Numbered from the stretch's first letter, positions 1-10,695 are shown. The stretch: DNA of 64,000 bases from Paenibacillus sp. LHD-38 (GCF_031157315.1 NZ_JAVIFU010000004.1:62001-126000); one strand, 5' to 3'. Numbers and translations: made by a program. Notes: a model not told the origin generated them from the sequence alone.

Positions 1-942
1 GATTACGTAACCGATACCGAACATTGCGAGCGTCTCCGCTGCAGGCTTGAGCGTCTTAGAGAGCGTGATTTGCTCAGAGGAGCGCTTCCGGCAGGCAGCG
101 AAACAAAAGCTGAGCTCATTCGCGTTAATGATTCGGCGAACGAAGTTTCTGTGCTTGTCCGGCTCCATATTAAAAGAAGGATGGAACAGTCAGGTCGGTT
201 TTACATGGAGGAAAGATCCGAATTTGAACGTCTCTGGTTAGGGTTGTCAGGCGGTGCCTGGGATATCCTGCGAGTGGAGCCGATTATTTCGGAACGCAGG
301 CCGCGGTTTGGCACAGCAACTGACAACTGGATGACCGTCGATGATCATTCGGAGCTATTTGGCGATCTATCGTCACCGTCAACACCATACTTAAATTATG
401 ACCTATTACAGCAATTCAAACACCGTCCCTCGGGTATTCGTTACAGGAGAGATTTGGTTGCGGCGTATGCGGATCGTTGGTGGAACGAAGGGAACCCGGC
501 TTATGAGCTTTTTGAGGTGAATTGTACCCATTACGTGTCTCAGTGCATCTTTGCAGGCAATGCCCCGATGAACTATACTGGTAAGAGAGAAACGGGCTGG
601 TGGTATAAAGGCCGAAACAAAGGCAGCGAATGGTGGAGCTACAGCTGGGCGGTATCCAATGCATTAACCAATTATTTGACCGGTTCGAAGACTTCCGGCA
701 TGCGTGCGGAGGTTGTGCAATCTGCCGATGAGCTGCAGCTGGGTGATGTCATTACCTATGACTGGAACGGCGATCAGCGCTTTCAGCACAGCACAATCGT
801 GACTGCCTTTGATTCATTCGGAATGCCGCTAGTGAATGCCAACACCGTTTCCAGCAGGCATCGCTATTGGGATTATCGTGATTCCTATGCATGGACGGAA
901 CAAACGAAATATCGTTTTTTTCATATTGCTGATCTATTATAA
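1..942 (+). CDS. Amidase-domain protein, 5' end outside window
   Basis: The reading frame is open from base 1, so the true start probably lies upstream; a TTG at 70 is possible but has no convincing ribosome site. The C-terminal half reads like the Amidase_6 family of Gram-positive secreted or wall-associated proteins: a YRRDLVAAYADRWW helix, then FEVNCTHYVSQC holding the candidate nucleophile Cys of a papain/NlpC-like fold, then LGDVITYDW and FQHSTIV holding the candidate catalytic His. Members are presumed peptidoglycan or amide hydrolases; the substrate is unknown. No signal peptide is visible in the part present. It ends 23 bases before ddl, and a shared transcript is possible. Confidence 0.75.
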   Translation, partial: DYVTDTEHCERLRCRLERLRERDLLRGALPAGSETKAELIRVNDSANEVSVLVRLHIKRRMEQSGRFYMEERSEFERLWLGLSGGAWDILRVEPIISERRPRFGTATDNWMTVDDHSELFGDLSSPSTPYLNYDLLQQFKHRPSGIRYRRDLVAAYADRWWNEGNPAYELFEVNCTHYVSQCIFAGNAPMNYTGKRETGWWYKGRNKGSEWWSYSWAVSNALTNYLTGSKTSGMRAEVVQSADELQLGDVITYDWNGDQRFQHSTIVTAFDSFGMPLVNANTVSSRHRYWDYRDSYAWTEQTKYRFFHIADLL

Positions 943-965
943 ATTATTGTACCGGAGGATATGCC

Positions 966-2081
966 ATGGGGAGCAAGGTTCGAGTAGGTTTAGTTTACGG
1001 GGGGAAATCGGGAGAGCATGAGGTGTCTCTGCAAACGGCTTACGCGGTTATGGGTGAATTCGACTATAGTAAATATGAAATCAAACCTTTCTATATTACA
1101 AAGCAAGGCGAGTGGAAAACGGGAGCTGTTCTGTATGCCCGTCCGAATACGGTAGAGGAGCTGCGTTTTGCAGCGGGCGAGGCACAAACGGGCTTCGCTT
1201 TAGCTCCATTATTTGAAGGTTTAAATGCCGGCTCGTCCGCTGCAGGCGAGGAACCGCGCATTGATGTCGTGTTCCCGCTGCTGCACGGGACGTTTGGTGA
1301 GGACGGAACGATTCAAGGACTGTTCGAAATGGCGAACATTCCATACGTAGGAGCGGGCGTTCTCGCCTCTGCCGTTGGGATGGACAAGATTCTGATGAAA
1401 AAAGTATTTGCGCAAGAAGGCTTGCCGCAATGCATTTTCCGCTACTTCAACCGGACGCAATGGGAAAGAGACGCTTCCTTCTTTATTATGGAATGCGAGG
1501 TTTCGCTCGGCTACCCATGCTTCATCAAACCGGCTAACCTTGGCTCCAGCGTCGGCGTATCCAAAGCCAAAAACCGCGAAGAGCTCATTTCGGCGGTAAA
1601 CTACGCGCTGCGTTTTGACCGTAAGGTAATCGTGGAGGAATTTGTTGATGCGCGGGAAATCGAAGTAAGCGTATTAGGCAACGATGACGCCAAAGCATCC
1701 GTACCGGGTGAAATTGCGCCGTCTAACGAGTTCTATGACTATAAGGCTAAATATATCGACGGAAAATCGACGATGCAAATTCCGGCTATTTTGTCACCAG
1801 AAGTTACGGAATCCATCCGAGAAATGGCGGTTCGCGCATTCCAAGCGATCGACGGCTCCGGTTTGTCACGCGTAGATTTTTTCCTTCGCAAAAGCGATAA
1901 CCAGATTTTTATTAACGAAGTGAACACCTTGCCGGGCTTTACACCTTTCAGCATGTATCCGCTCATGTGGAAGGAAACCGGTATTCCATATAAAGAACTA
2001 TTGGATAGCTTGATTGCGCTGGCTCTTTCACGCCATGCCGACAAGCAGCGTATTGATTTCACAGGCGAAGCGGCACAATAA
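966..2081 (+). CDS. ddl: D-alanine--D-alanine ligase
   Basis: This cytosolic ATP-grasp enzyme joins two D-alanines for the peptidoglycan stem peptide. The sequence shows the N-terminal YGGKSGEHEVS motif, LLHGTFGEDGTIQG, the ATP-grasp lysine region CFIKPANLGSSVGVSK, EEFVDAREIEVSVLG and the metal-binding INEVNTLPGFTPFSMYP. At 371 residues it has the normal length of the longer Gram-positive Ddl type. The ATG at 966 is chosen because GGAGG at 953-957 is 8 bases upstream; an ATG at 961 is out of frame. No clear terminator follows; a 1 kb repeat-rich gap begins. Wall synthesis agrees with the neighbouring amidase-domain gene. Confidence 0.95.
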   Translation: MGSKVRVGLVYGGKSGEHEVSLQTAYAVMGEFDYSKYEIKPFYITKQGEWKTGAVLYARPNTVEELRFAAGEAQTGFALAPLFEGLNAGSSAAGEEPRIDVVFPLLHGTFGEDGTIQGLFEMANIPYVGAGVLASAVGMDKILMKKVFAQEGLPQCIFRYFNRTQWERDASFFIMECEVSLGYPCFIKPANLGSSVGVSKAKNREELISAVNYALRFDRKVIVEEFVDAREIEVSVLGNDDAKASVPGEIAPSNEFYDYKAKYIDGKSTMQIPAILSPEVTESIREMAVRAFQAIDGSGLSRVDFFLRKSDNQIFINEVNTLPGFTPFSMYPLMWKETGIPYKELLDSLIALALSRHADKQRIDFTGEAAQ

Positions 2082-3081
<1,000 letters not shown>

Positions 3082-3399
3082 ATGGGTTTTGCAACGGAGT
3101 TTAATTCGGTTTGCAAATTTAAGTCCGATCAGGAGCTGTATGAATTGTTGGAGTACGGTCGGGGCAAAATGGTCAAGAGCGGCTTTCGCGTTTTTCCAAC
3201 TGGCCAGAAGGTAATTGCCTACACGCCTGCTAACGAAGCGATCGCGATTGTCCGCATTTTAGCTTCTATAGCCGAGATTAATTTTCAAGGCGAAGAAGTG
3301 ACACAAGTGGAGATGGAGCTCGTGAGAAAGTTGACTGAGGAAGAAGCAAGAATTCAAACGGCGCTCGCTTTTGAAATGTTTTTTGGCGAGAAGGCTTAA
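3082..3399 (+). CDS. Small conserved-looking protein of unknown function
   Basis: The product is a 105-residue cytosolic protein with no signal peptide or membrane segment. I do not recognise the family. It has mixed alpha/beta character, with a basic stretch (GRGKMVKSGFRVFPTGQKVIAYTP) in the middle and an acidic helical C-terminus (TQVEMELVRKLTEEEARIQTALAFEMFFGEKA). The start is well supported: AAAGGAGGG at 3066-3074 lies 7 bases before the ATG. The stop is 3 bases before the uvsE start, so the two are probably co-transcribed, perhaps from a promoter in or before the tandem-repeat block. Coding character looks like the neighbouring core genes. Confidence 0.75.
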   Translation: MGFATEFNSVCKFKSDQELYELLEYGRGKMVKSGFRVFPTGQKVIAYTPANEAIAIVRILASIAEINFQGEEVTQVEMELVRKLTEEEARIQTALAFEMFFGEKA

Positions 3400-3402
3400 T
3401 TG

Positions 3403-4428
3403 ATGATTGTTAGATTAGGCTTTGTCGCAATGAGCTTGCAGCTTGAAAATGCGTCTCCCTCCAAAACGATGACCTTCACAAACTTCTCCAAGCTGGACGA
3501 CCGCGAGGCGGGAATTCGGAAGCTTGAAAGAATTGCGGAAGAAAATCTGCGGAACACGCTGCGTATTTTGAAGCTTTGCAAAGCAAGCGGCATTCAAATG
3601 TATCGTTTTTCGTCTAAACTCATTCCACTGGCTACGCATGAAGAATTAGCGGGTTGGAACCCCTTTACCGCGCTGGCTCCTGCTTTTCAAGAGGTGGGTG
3701 AGTATGCACAGAAGAACGGTATCCGAGTATCCTTCCATCCGGATCATTTCTGTGTATTCAGCACGCCTAGGCCGGAGGTACTCGCCAAATCCGAGCTGGA
3801 TTTGATGAATCATGTTCTTATGCTGGAGGCAATGGGACTGGATGAGGCGATCAAATGCAACATACATATCGGTGGGGCATATGGCGACAAGGCTGTAGCT
3901 GGAGAACGGTTCATCCGTCTATTCAGCGCCTTGTCGCCTCGTCTTAGGCATCGGATTACACTCGAAAATGATGATAAAACGTTTAATGCTAGGGAAACCC
4001 TAGCCGCAGCGGAACAAGTGGAGGTTCCCATGGTTCTTGACATTCATCATCATGCCGTCAATTCCTGCGACATCGGAGATGACGAGCTGTATGATGGGAT
4101 ATGGCCGCGGATTGAGCGCACCTGGGAAAAGGAGCGGGAACGGCTGGGCTATACAAGCGCCAGTCAGCTTCCGACCAAAATCCATGCCTCCAGCCCCAAA
4201 AGCTTATCTGATCCGCGCGGTCATGCAGATTTTGTGGAAGCCGGGCCATTGGTCGAGTTTTTGCGCAATGCCGCAAGGAGCTGCGAGTTTTTGGACTGTA
4301 TGCTGGAAGCCAAAAGCAAGGATGAAGCGCTGCTCAAGCTCATCGAGGATTTAAAGCAGATGGAAGCAACCGGAGAAGGCATTAAGGTGTTAGATGGCGG
4401 ACGCGTAGAGATTGCCCCCTTTCATTAA
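3403..4428 (+). CDS. uvsE: UV damage endonuclease UvsE/UvdE
   Basis: UvsE nicks DNA 5' of UV photoproducts and starts an alternative excision repair. It is a TIM-barrel, metal-dependent enzyme. Family features present are RLGFVAMS at the N-terminus, the TLRILKLCKASGIQMYRFSSKLIPLATHE block, RVSFHPDHFCVFSTPRPEV, IHIGGAYGDK, LENDDKTF and VLDIHHHAVN, which supply the His/Glu/Asp metal ligands. Length (341 residues) is typical; spore formers often carry it. The ATG at 3403 is preferred over an in-frame TTG at 3400. It directly follows the 105-residue gene, and the next gene starts about 100 bases downstream. Confidence 0.93.
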   Translation: MIVRLGFVAMSLQLENASPSKTMTFTNFSKLDDREAGIRKLERIAEENLRNTLRILKLCKASGIQMYRFSSKLIPLATHEELAGWNPFTALAPAFQEVGEYAQKNGIRVSFHPDHFCVFSTPRPEVLAKSELDLMNHVLMLEAMGLDEAIKCNIHIGGAYGDKAVAGERFIRLFSALSPRLRHRITLENDDKTFNARETLAAAEQVEVPMVLDIHHHAVNSCDIGDDELYDGIWPRIERTWEKERERLGYTSASQLPTKIHASSPKSLSDPRGHADFVEAGPLVEFLRNAARSCEFLDCMLEAKSKDEALLKLIEDLKQMEATGEGIKVLDGGRVEIAPFH

Positions 4429-4531
4429 CCGAAGCAGAATGGCACCGTCAAGGGATATCTTGGCGGTGCTATTGTATGCTGGCAGCTTTCTGCATGGCCT
4501 TCTTTATCACATTGAAAAGGTGATTATCATC

Positions 4532-5350
4532 ATGGAATGGATACTTTTAGTGCTGCTCGGGGTTGTAGCGGCTATGTTCGGCAGTATAGTAGGACTTGGC
4601 GGCGGGATTATTATTGTCCCCGTGCTTATGCTGATCGGTCCCGTATTAACGGGCGATGAGATCGGACATGCAACGGCGGTCGGCATTTCGTTAACCGTGC
4701 TTGTTGTGACAGCACTCGCATCAACGCTCAGCTATGCAAAACGGAAAATTGTCGATTTCCGCAGTGGCTGGTTATTTTTTATAACGAGCGGACCAGCTGC
4801 CATGATAGGCTCAGCGCTAACGGGCATGCTTCCAGCGGGCGTGTTTCAACTGGTATTCGGCGTGTTTATGCTGCTGGTGGCCTCACTTCTGATTGCTCGG
4901 GACAATATGAAACCGTTTTCCAAACAGTGGCCAATCGTCCGTACGATAACCGATGTTACGGGAGAGGTGCACACCTATAGCTACGGGATTCTGCCTGCGC
5001 TCGCGATCGGTTTTGGCGTAGGGCTTATGTCAGGGTTGTTCGGCATTGGTGGAGGATCGTTATTCGTGCCGCTCATGGTGCTGTTATTCCGTTTTCCGCC
5101 TCATATGGCTACGGCAACCTCCATGTTCGTCATTTTTTTATCATCAATACTTGGGAGCGGCATGCATGCTTATCTGGGGGAGACGGATTGGCTGCTCGTG
5201 CTTGCTTTAGTGCCTGGAGCATGGATCGGAGGAAAGCTTGGAGCGGCGATCGCCGTGAAACTGAGTGGAAAAGGCTTGTTATGGCTGCTTCGGGTTACGC
5301 TTCTGCTTCTTGCGGGACAATTAATCATTGAAGGCTTGCGATCATTTTGA
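4532..5350 (+). CDS. TauE/SafE-family sulfite/anion exporter
   Basis: The product is an integral membrane protein of 272 residues and about eight hydrophobic segments. It carries the two internal repeat signatures of the family, GSIVGLGGGIIIVPVL near the N-terminus and SGLFGIGGGSLFVPLMVL in the second half. Characterised members move sulfite, sulfoacetate or other organosulfur anions, but the substrate cannot be read from sequence. The frame is open further upstream (to 4412), but the ATG at 4532 fits the first membrane helix and has AAAGGTG about 9 bases upstream. The earlier in-frame extension overlaps uvsE and is probably not translated. Confidence 0.88.
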   Translation: MEWILLVLLGVVAAMFGSIVGLGGGIIIVPVLMLIGPVLTGDEIGHATAVGISLTVLVVTALASTLSYAKRKIVDFRSGWLFFITSGPAAMIGSALTGMLPAGVFQLVFGVFMLLVASLLIARDNMKPFSKQWPIVRTITDVTGEVHTYSYGILPALAIGFGVGLMSGLFGIGGGSLFVPLMVLLFRFPPHMATATSMFVIFLSSILGSGMHAYLGETDWLLVLALVPGAWIGGKLGAAIAVKLSGKGLLWLLRVTLLLLAGQLIIEGLRSF

Positions 5351-5455
5351 TATGGTGAGAGTACTTATATACGAAACTTGCTTAAGCTTCATACGTAGTA
5401 GCATAACGTGGATAGAAATGTTTGTAATTTTACATAGAGGGAAGAGTGATGGATC

Positions 5456-6310
5456 GTGAGTGACCAGAACAACGCTTCCGTCGTTGGCGGGAAAAGCTTT
5501 ACTGCTGTCGCTATCAATTGTGCGTCTAAGGCAGGAGAATGGATTAAGACGAAGCTTGGCAATTACGCGAAACTTGATATAAAGTATTCCTCGCATGATC
5601 TTGTTACCGAAGTAGACAAAGGCTCAGAGCGCTTGATCAAAAATCTCGTCATGACGCATTTTCCTCATCATTCATTTTTAGGCGAAGAGGGCGTGGAGCC
5701 GGGACCGGAAGCATCAACGCGCGCGCTTGAAAATATCCGGGACGCGGAATATTTATGGATCGTTGATCCGATTGACGGAACAACGAACTTTGTACATGGC
5801 TTTCCGTTTTTCTGCGTGTCAATCGCGCTTGCTCATAACGGCGAGGTGATCGTCGGCGTCGTTTATGATCCGATGAAGGATGAGCTGTTTGTTGCGGAAA
5901 AAGGCAAGGGAGCTTATGTTCACGGAAAACGGATGCAGGTGTCCAAAGAAGACACACTGCGCGGCAGCTTGGTGGCGACAGGCCTTCCGGCCGATCACCA
6001 TTACGCTTTGCCATTAAATTTGCAAGGCATACAAGCGGTGGCGCCTCAAGTGCGCAACCTGCGTATTGCCGGCTCTGCCGCGCTGCATATGGCATATGTA
6101 GCTGCAGGAAGGTTAAGCGGCTTTTGGGAAATTGGGCTCAGCAGCTGGGATTTGGCAGCGGGCTCGCTGCTTGTGCAGGAGTCGGGCGGAATCGTAAGCG
6201 ATACATTAGGCAAGCCATACGACCTCGGTGTTCGCAATGTCGTAGCCACGAACGGTCATATCCAAGAGGAACTCATCGCTGCTCTTACTGAAGCGAAAGC
6301 AAACGAGTAA
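5456..6310 (+). CDS. Inositol-monophosphatase family phosphatase
   Basis: This is a Mg2+-dependent, Li+-sensitive type sugar-phosphate phosphatase (SuhB/IMPase fold), 284 residues, cytosolic. Metal and catalytic motifs are complete: FLGEEG (metal Glu), WIVDPIDGTTNFVHGFP (DPIDGT) and WDLAAGSLLVQESGG near the C-terminus. The GTG at 5456 is chosen because GAGGGAAG lies about 9-16 bases upstream and the nearby ATG at 5449 hits a stop after four codons. The physiological substrate may be inositol-1-phosphate or a related phosphate; the family is broad. No inositol-pathway neighbours are present. Confidence 0.9.
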   Translation: MSDQNNASVVGGKSFTAVAINCASKAGEWIKTKLGNYAKLDIKYSSHDLVTEVDKGSERLIKNLVMTHFPHHSFLGEEGVEPGPEASTRALENIRDAEYLWIVDPIDGTTNFVHGFPFFCVSIALAHNGEVIVGVVYDPMKDELFVAEKGKGAYVHGKRMQVSKEDTLRGSLVATGLPADHHYALPLNLQGIQAVAPQVRNLRIAGSAALHMAYVAAGRLSGFWEIGLSSWDLAAGSLLVQESGGIVSDTLGKPYDLGVRNVVATNGHIQEELIAALTEAKANE

Positions 6311-6384
6311 AGGGGAAAGGACAGCGCACTGCGAAGCTCGCAGCTGCGGTGTCCTTCTCTGTTTAGGGGAAGGAGTGAACGGAG

Positions 6385-7551
6385 ATGACAGCAAAAAGAA
6401 GAATAGCCGCCTTGATCATGACTACCGTATGCTTAGGCATGCTGGCAGCATGCGAAAAAAACGAGTCGCCTGAATCGCAGCCATCGACAAATACGTCAAC
6501 GAACGCAGTAACCGAGAAGCCGGCAGAAACGAAAACGAGTGGAGAGACCGACAAGCCGGCAGCATCAGAAAACGTGGGCGAAGCTTATACGGTGCTTGCC
6601 CAGGAGCTTCGTGTACCTTGGGTCATCACATTTGATGATGACATTATCTACATTAGCGAACGAGAAGGAAATATCGTGAAGGTGGACGGTTCGAAAATGA
6701 CACGGCAATCGGTCCATCTTAATAAAAGCGTGCATGGCCTTGGAGAAGGCGGATTTCTAGGCTTCTTATTAGCGCCGGATTTTGCAAAGTCGAAAATGGC
6801 TTATGCGTATCATACCTATGAAGAGAATGGCCAGATTTGGAATCGGGTCGTTCTGCTGAAGCAAAACGGCGAGCAATGGGATGAGGTACGGGCATTGCTT
6901 GAGGGCATACCCGGAGCAGCCAACCATGACGGCGGAAGAATGGCAATCGGACCAGATAAGCTGCTTTATGTGACCACAGGTGATGCGCAGCAGCGGGAAC
7001 TCGCACAGGACCTTATCAGTTTAGCCGGTAAAATATTAAGGCTGACGCTTGATGGCAAAATACCTGCGGACAACCCTTTCCCCGACTCGTATGTTTATTC
7101 TTACGGGCATCGCAATCCGCAAGGACTGGTATGGAATGAAGAAGGGATTATGTTCAATACAGAGCATGGTCCATCCGGAGATCCAGGCGGACATGATGAG
7201 ATCAATATGATTGAAGCGGGCGCTAATTATGGCTGGCCTGATATTTACGGGGATGCGGAAAAAGAAGGGATGAAAACGCCAATCTACCATACAGGAGAGA
7301 AGGCCATTGCCCCCTCTGGCGCGACAATCGACGCGAACAATCGACTGTTGATTGCAACCTTAATGGGCGGAGCGCTCTATCGTTACGATCCGGCGGTTAA
7401 TAAAATGTCCGTTGTATTTGAAGGCGAAGGCAGACTTCGCGATGTGAAAATAAAGGATGGACGCATTTACGTCATAACGAACAACACCGACGGACGCGGC
7501 ATACCGTCGAAGACTGATGACCGGCTGCTGCTGCTTAACGACGTGAAATAA
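6385..7551 (+). CDS. PQQ-type glucose/sorbosone dehydrogenase-like lipoprotein
   Basis: The protein has 388 residues and a lipoprotein signal: basic MTAKRR, a hydrophobic run, then lipobox LAAC with Cys at about residue 22, followed by a Ser/Thr/Glu-rich linker to residue about 65. The mature part is a GSDH-type six-bladed beta-propeller: LRVPWVITFDDDIIYISEREGNI, LLAPDFAKSKMAYAYHTY, NHDGGRMAIGPDKLLYVTTGDA, YSYGHRNPQGLVWNEEGIMFNTEHGP, DEINMIEAGANYGWPDIYG. Characterised relatives oxidise aldose sugars with PQQ; no PQQ genes are in the window, so cofactor use is uncertain. AAGGAGTG lies 7 bases before the ATG. It ends at a shared bidirectional terminator. Confidence 0.88.
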   Translation: MTAKRRIAALIMTTVCLGMLAACEKNESPESQPSTNTSTNAVTEKPAETKTSGETDKPAASENVGEAYTVLAQELRVPWVITFDDDIIYISEREGNIVKVDGSKMTRQSVHLNKSVHGLGEGGFLGFLLAPDFAKSKMAYAYHTYEENGQIWNRVVLLKQNGEQWDEVRALLEGIPGAANHDGGRMAIGPDKLLYVTTGDAQQRELAQDLISLAGKILRLTLDGKIPADNPFPDSYVYSYGHRNPQGLVWNEEGIMFNTEHGPSGDPGGHDEINMIEAGANYGWPDIYGDAEKEGMKTPIYHTGEKAIAPSGATIDANNRLLIATLMGGALYRYDPAVNKMSVVFEGEGRLRDVKIKDGRIYVITNNTDGRGIPSKTDDRLLLLNDVK

Positions 7552-7570
7552 CAATCAAGAGCATCAAAAT

Positions 7571-7622
7571 AAAACGAGGGAATCTTACTGGCCAAACGGC
7601 CATTTAGATCTCCTCGTTTTTA
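7571..7622. terminator. Bidirectional terminator
   Basis: Arms AAAACGAGG (7571-7579) and CCTCGTTTT (7612-7620) enclose an inner hairpin TGGCC-AAAC-GGCCA (7589-7602). The run of T on either strand would serve both the sugar dehydrogenase gene and the converging gsaB gene. Confidence 0.85.
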
Positions 7623-7693
7623 TGTTGTCTTTGCCTCTTCTGTAAATCATAAAGCTGCCAGCTTTGTCGAAACATTCGAAGACTGGAGATTAA

Positions 7694-9025
7694 TTAAGAG
7701 ATAGCGTCCGCAGAGCCTAATTGCGTAAAGGCGCGGTCGATTGCAACTATCGTTTCATCGATGTCCGCTTCCGTATGCGCGGTCGTGAAGAACCAAGCCT
7801 CGTATTTGGATGGTGCTAGGTTGATGCCTTGATCCAGCATGAGCTTGAAGAATTTACCGAACAGCTCGCCGTCCGTATCCTGCGCCTCATCATAGTTAGT
7901 AATTGGATGATCACAGAAATGAGCCGAGAACGAGCCGCGGATTTGGTTGATTGTAAGCGGTATGCCGTGCTGCTTGGCAGTGGCGTGCAGGCCTGCCGCG
8001 AGCTTTGTTGCGAGAGCGTTCATTCGATCGTAGATGCCTGGCTCCTGCAGCAGCTCGAGGCATGCAATGCCTGCTGAAATTGAAGCCGGATTGCCGGCCA
8101 TTGTACCTGCTTGATAAGCAGGTCCGAGCGGAGCAACCTGTTCCATGATTTCGCGTCGTCCGCCGTATGCGCCGATCGGCAGGCCTCCGCCGATGATTTT
8201 GCCCAGTGCGGTTAAATCCGGCTCCACCGCTTGATGGTCGGGAAATGCAACATACGTTTGCGCTGCGCCATAGTGGAAGCGGAATGCGCTAATGACTTCG
8301 TCGTATATAACGAGAGCACCCGCATCGCGTGTAAGCTTGCACAGCCCTTCCAGAAAGCCTTCATGCGGCATTACCATGCCAAAGTTGCCGACGATAGGCT
8401 CTACCATGACGGCGGCTGTCTCGGCGCCCCAGCGATCCAAAGCAGCTTTTAGTGCCGGAAGATCATTAAAGGGAACTGTAATGACTTCGCTTGCGATGCT
8501 TGACGGGACGCCGGCGCTGTCCGGAATACCAAGCGTAGACGGACCGGAGCCTGCCGCGACGAGCACGAGATCGGAATGCCCGTGATAGCAGCCTGCGAAT
8601 TTAATGATTTTGGATTTTTTCGTAAAGGCGCGTGCCACACGAATGGTCGTCATGACGGCTTCAGTGCCGGAGTTGACGAACCGGACTTTGTCGAGTGAGG
8701 GAATGGCCTCTTTCAGCATGCGGGCTAGCTTAATCTCTAGCTCAGTAGGGGTGCCGTAAAGCGTGCCGTTTTGGGCAGCACGCACGATAGCCTCCGTAAT
8801 ATGCGGATGGGCATGTCCCGTAATGATGGGACCGTAAGCTGCTAAATAGTCAATATAACGGTTATCGTCGACGTCCCAGAAATAAGCGCCTTCCCCGCGT
8901 TTCATAAACACCGGAGCGCCGCCGCCTACTGCTTTATAAGAGCGGGAGGGGCTATTAACGCCGCCGACGATATGCTGCAGCGCTTCTTCATAAAGCTTCT
9001 CGGAATTGGTTCGTTTTGTCGTCAT
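7694..9025 (-). CDS. gsaB: Glutamate-1-semialdehyde 2,1-aminomutase (GsaB type)
   Basis: This PLP enzyme converts glutamate-1-semialdehyde to 5-aminolevulinate for haem synthesis. It is a class III aminotransferase-fold protein of 443 residues. Visible are [77 protein letters not shown] (PLP-ring Asp), [16 protein letters not shown] (Schiff-base Lys) and [13 protein letters not shown]. It is not next to other hem genes and resembles the second Bacillus copy (GsaB), so I prefer that name; hemL is the generic alternative. The start has GGAGG-like GGAGGC upstream. A dispersed repeat lies in its promoter region. Confidence 0.9.
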   Translation of the reverse strand: MTTKRTNSEKLYEEALQHIVGGVNSPSRSYKAVGGGAPVFMKRGEGAYFWDVDDNRYIDYLAAYGPIITGHAHPHITEAIVRAAQNGTLYGTPTELEIKLARMLKEAIPSLDKVRFVNSGTEAVMTTIRVARAFTKKSKIIKFAGCYHGHSDLVLVAAGSGPSTLGIPDSAGVPSSIASEVITVPFNDLPALKAALDRWGAETAAVMVEPIVGNFGMVMPHEGFLEGLCKLTRDAGALVIYDEVISAFRFHYGAAQTYVAFPDHQAVEPDLTALGKIIGGGLPIGAYGGRREIMEQVAPLGPAYQAGTMAGNPASISAGIACLELLQEPGIYDRMNALATKLAAGLHATAKQHGIPLTINQIRGSFSAHFCDHPITNYDEAQDTDGELFGKFFKLMLDQGINLAPSKYEAWFFTTAHTEADIDETIVAIDRAFTQLGSADAIS

Positions 9026-9084
9026 GGTTTTCAGCCTCCAATAGAAATGTTAGCCGGGCATGAATGCTCGGATTCGGACATGAA

Positions 9085-9207
9085 TAAACGGCATCGCCGT
9101 CTTTGGTTCAAATATAAGAAAGTATAAAATTCAACCGTATACGTTGCTTATATTTCACCGCGAAACGAGCTTTACCGCCAAGGACGGCGTCAGCCGTTTA
9201 CGCTTGT
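9085..9207 (+). repeat. Dispersed hairpin repeat, copy a
   Basis: First of five copies of an intergenic element of about 110 bp. The stem is AAATATAAG (9111-9119) paired with CTTATATTT, followed by the conserved CGCGAAACGAGCTTTACCGC and the tail GTCAGCCGTTTACGCT. It lies between two minus-strand genes, gsaB and the LCP gene. Confidence 0.8.
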
Positions 9208-9224
9208 TATATGGGAAACAAAAT

Positions 9225-9254
9225 ACACGCAACTTGCTGGAGCCCGTTGCGTGT
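9225..9254 (-). terminator. Terminator of the LCP gene
   Basis: On the minus strand ACACGCAAC, a 12-base loop and GTTGCGTGT are followed by ATTTTGTTT. It sits 10 bases past the LCP stop codon. Confidence 0.7.
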
Positions 9255-9263
9255 ACGTATAGG

Positions 9264-10322
9264 TTATTGCTGTTGATTCGTTGCTTCTGCACCGTCTGTC
9301 GGTGTTGTCGATTCAGTAGGAGTAGGGATGGTATCGTCCTGCTCCAGCGTCATTTGCACGAAATCGCGCAGCTCTTCATCGTCGCTGATACCGATGACGG
9401 ATGCGCCGCCAACGCGGTCTTCCGCAATGAGCTCCATCGGCGGGATTTGCGTTGTGCTGGCTACATGGCTTTTGACACCAAGCTGGCCGAGCTTCAGCAT
9501 ATCCATAACGCTGATATTCATGCTGACATAGGGCTGAACACTTTCAAGAATTTTCTTCATGCGAACGATGTTCCAAGTGGATTGAAGCTCCTTGGATACC
9601 GCTTGAAGAAAGTTTCTTTGACGCTCCGTACGCGTAAAGTCGCTCATTGCATCGTGGCGGAAGCGGACATATTGCAGCGCTTTGTCGCCATCGAGCAGCT
9701 GGTAGCCTTTTTTAAGATCGATATCGTAGCGGTTGCCGTCTGCGTTATCGGTATACTGCATATCCTTTTCGACATCAAAGTAAATGCCGCCAATCGTATC
9801 GATCAGCTTCTTGAAGCCTTCAAAGTCTGTATATACATAATATTGAATGTCGAGACCGAGGAGGTCGCCGACTGTTTTCATAGCTAACGGGTAATCCCCT
9901 AGAGCAAGCGCCGTATTGATGCGGCCTTTGCCATGACCCTCAATGTTGACATACGTATCACGGAGCACAGAGAACAGATGCGCTTTTTTGGTTACAGGAT
10001 CAAAGGAAGCGACTAATATGGAGTCTGAACGGGCAATCTGCCCCTCGTCTAAACCGCGCGCGTCACCGCCAAGCAGCAAAATATTAACACGTTCCTTCCC
10101 TTCCCAATCCGGAATGGGAACAGGCGTAGCTTCGGCGTCCTCTACGGGTACCTTCGTTTCTTTAGGGTCACTGAAGTTATCTAGTGCACTATATATGCCT
10201 ACACTCCAGTAAATAAGAAACGCTGCTGCTGCGCCTAGTATTACGGAGAGGCTGACGAAAAACCATTTCCATTTTTTCTTCTTGTTCTTTTCTTTAGGCA
10301 CTTGGTTCGTCTGTTTAGACAT
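9264..10322 (-). CDS. LytR-CpsA-Psr (LCP) family protein
   Basis: LCP proteins sit in the membrane with an extracytoplasmic domain and attach teichoic acid or other glycopolymers to peptidoglycan. This 352-residue protein has a Lys-rich cytosolic start (KEKNKKKKWKW), one membrane helix at about residues 22-44 and the LCP domain with RVNILLLGGDARGLDEGQIARSDSILVASFDP, HLFSVLRDTYVNI, GRINTALALGD and RFRHDAMSDFTRTERQRNFLQAV, which contain the Arg/Asp residues that bind the polyprenyl pyrophosphate head group. The C-terminus is a Thr/Pro/Gln-rich tail. It stands alone, with a dispersed repeat on each side. Confidence 0.92.
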   Translation of the reverse strand: MSKQTNQVPKEKNKKKKWKWFFVSLSVILGAAAAFLIYWSVGIYSALDNFSDPKETKVPVEDAEATPVPIPDWEGKERVNILLLGGDARGLDEGQIARSDSILVASFDPVTKKAHLFSVLRDTYVNIEGHGKGRINTALALGDYPLAMKTVGDLLGLDIQYYVYTDFEGFKKLIDTIGGIYFDVEKDMQYTDNADGNRYDIDLKKGYQLLDGDKALQYVRFRHDAMSDFTRTERQRNFLQAVSKELQSTWNIVRMKKILESVQPYVSMNISVMDMLKLGQLGVKSHVASTTQIPPMELIAEDRVGGASVIGISDDEELRDFVQMTLEQDDTIPTPTESTTPTDGAEATNQQQ

Positions 10323-10446
10323 TCGCTTGACGTGCTCCTTTCAGATGCTGCAGGATCATTTTGTGTCAATGAGGGTGAATTTCAATGTAAGCATGCACAA
10401 TGATGGCATAGCGAATGGTCCGCTTCTAAATAAAAAGGCGAGCGGA

Positions 10447-10561
10447 GCCGTTTACGCTAGAAATATAAGAACGTATAAGTATGAGCTTCTTTCATAACTT
10501 ATATTTCATCCGCGAACGAAAGCTGCTGTACCAGGGGCAAAGCTAGCCGTTTACGCTAGGC
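10447..10561 (+). repeat. Dispersed hairpin repeat, copy b
   Basis: Copy b has the tail motif GCCGTTTACGCTAG at both ends (10447-10460 and 10546-10559). Between them is the stem GAAATATAAG...CTTATATTTC followed by the CGCGAACGAAAGCTG block. It fills the divergent gap between the LCP gene and the ABC exporter operon. Confidence 0.8.
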
Positions 10562-10695
10562 GTGAACTAATGTATGATTACATATCATAAAATTATAAAG
10601 CTGAACGACATGCAGAAGCAAGTTTTATCGTTTTAGGTAAATAAAGATCGGTATTTCCTAGGAAATGTCGAAGCGAGAGGGGCTTAAAGAAGCAA

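Noticed and set aside
9144..9887. 247-codon plus-strand frame opposite the LCP gene
   Set aside because: Antisense to a clear LCP domain and running through a dispersed repeat; no ribosome site.
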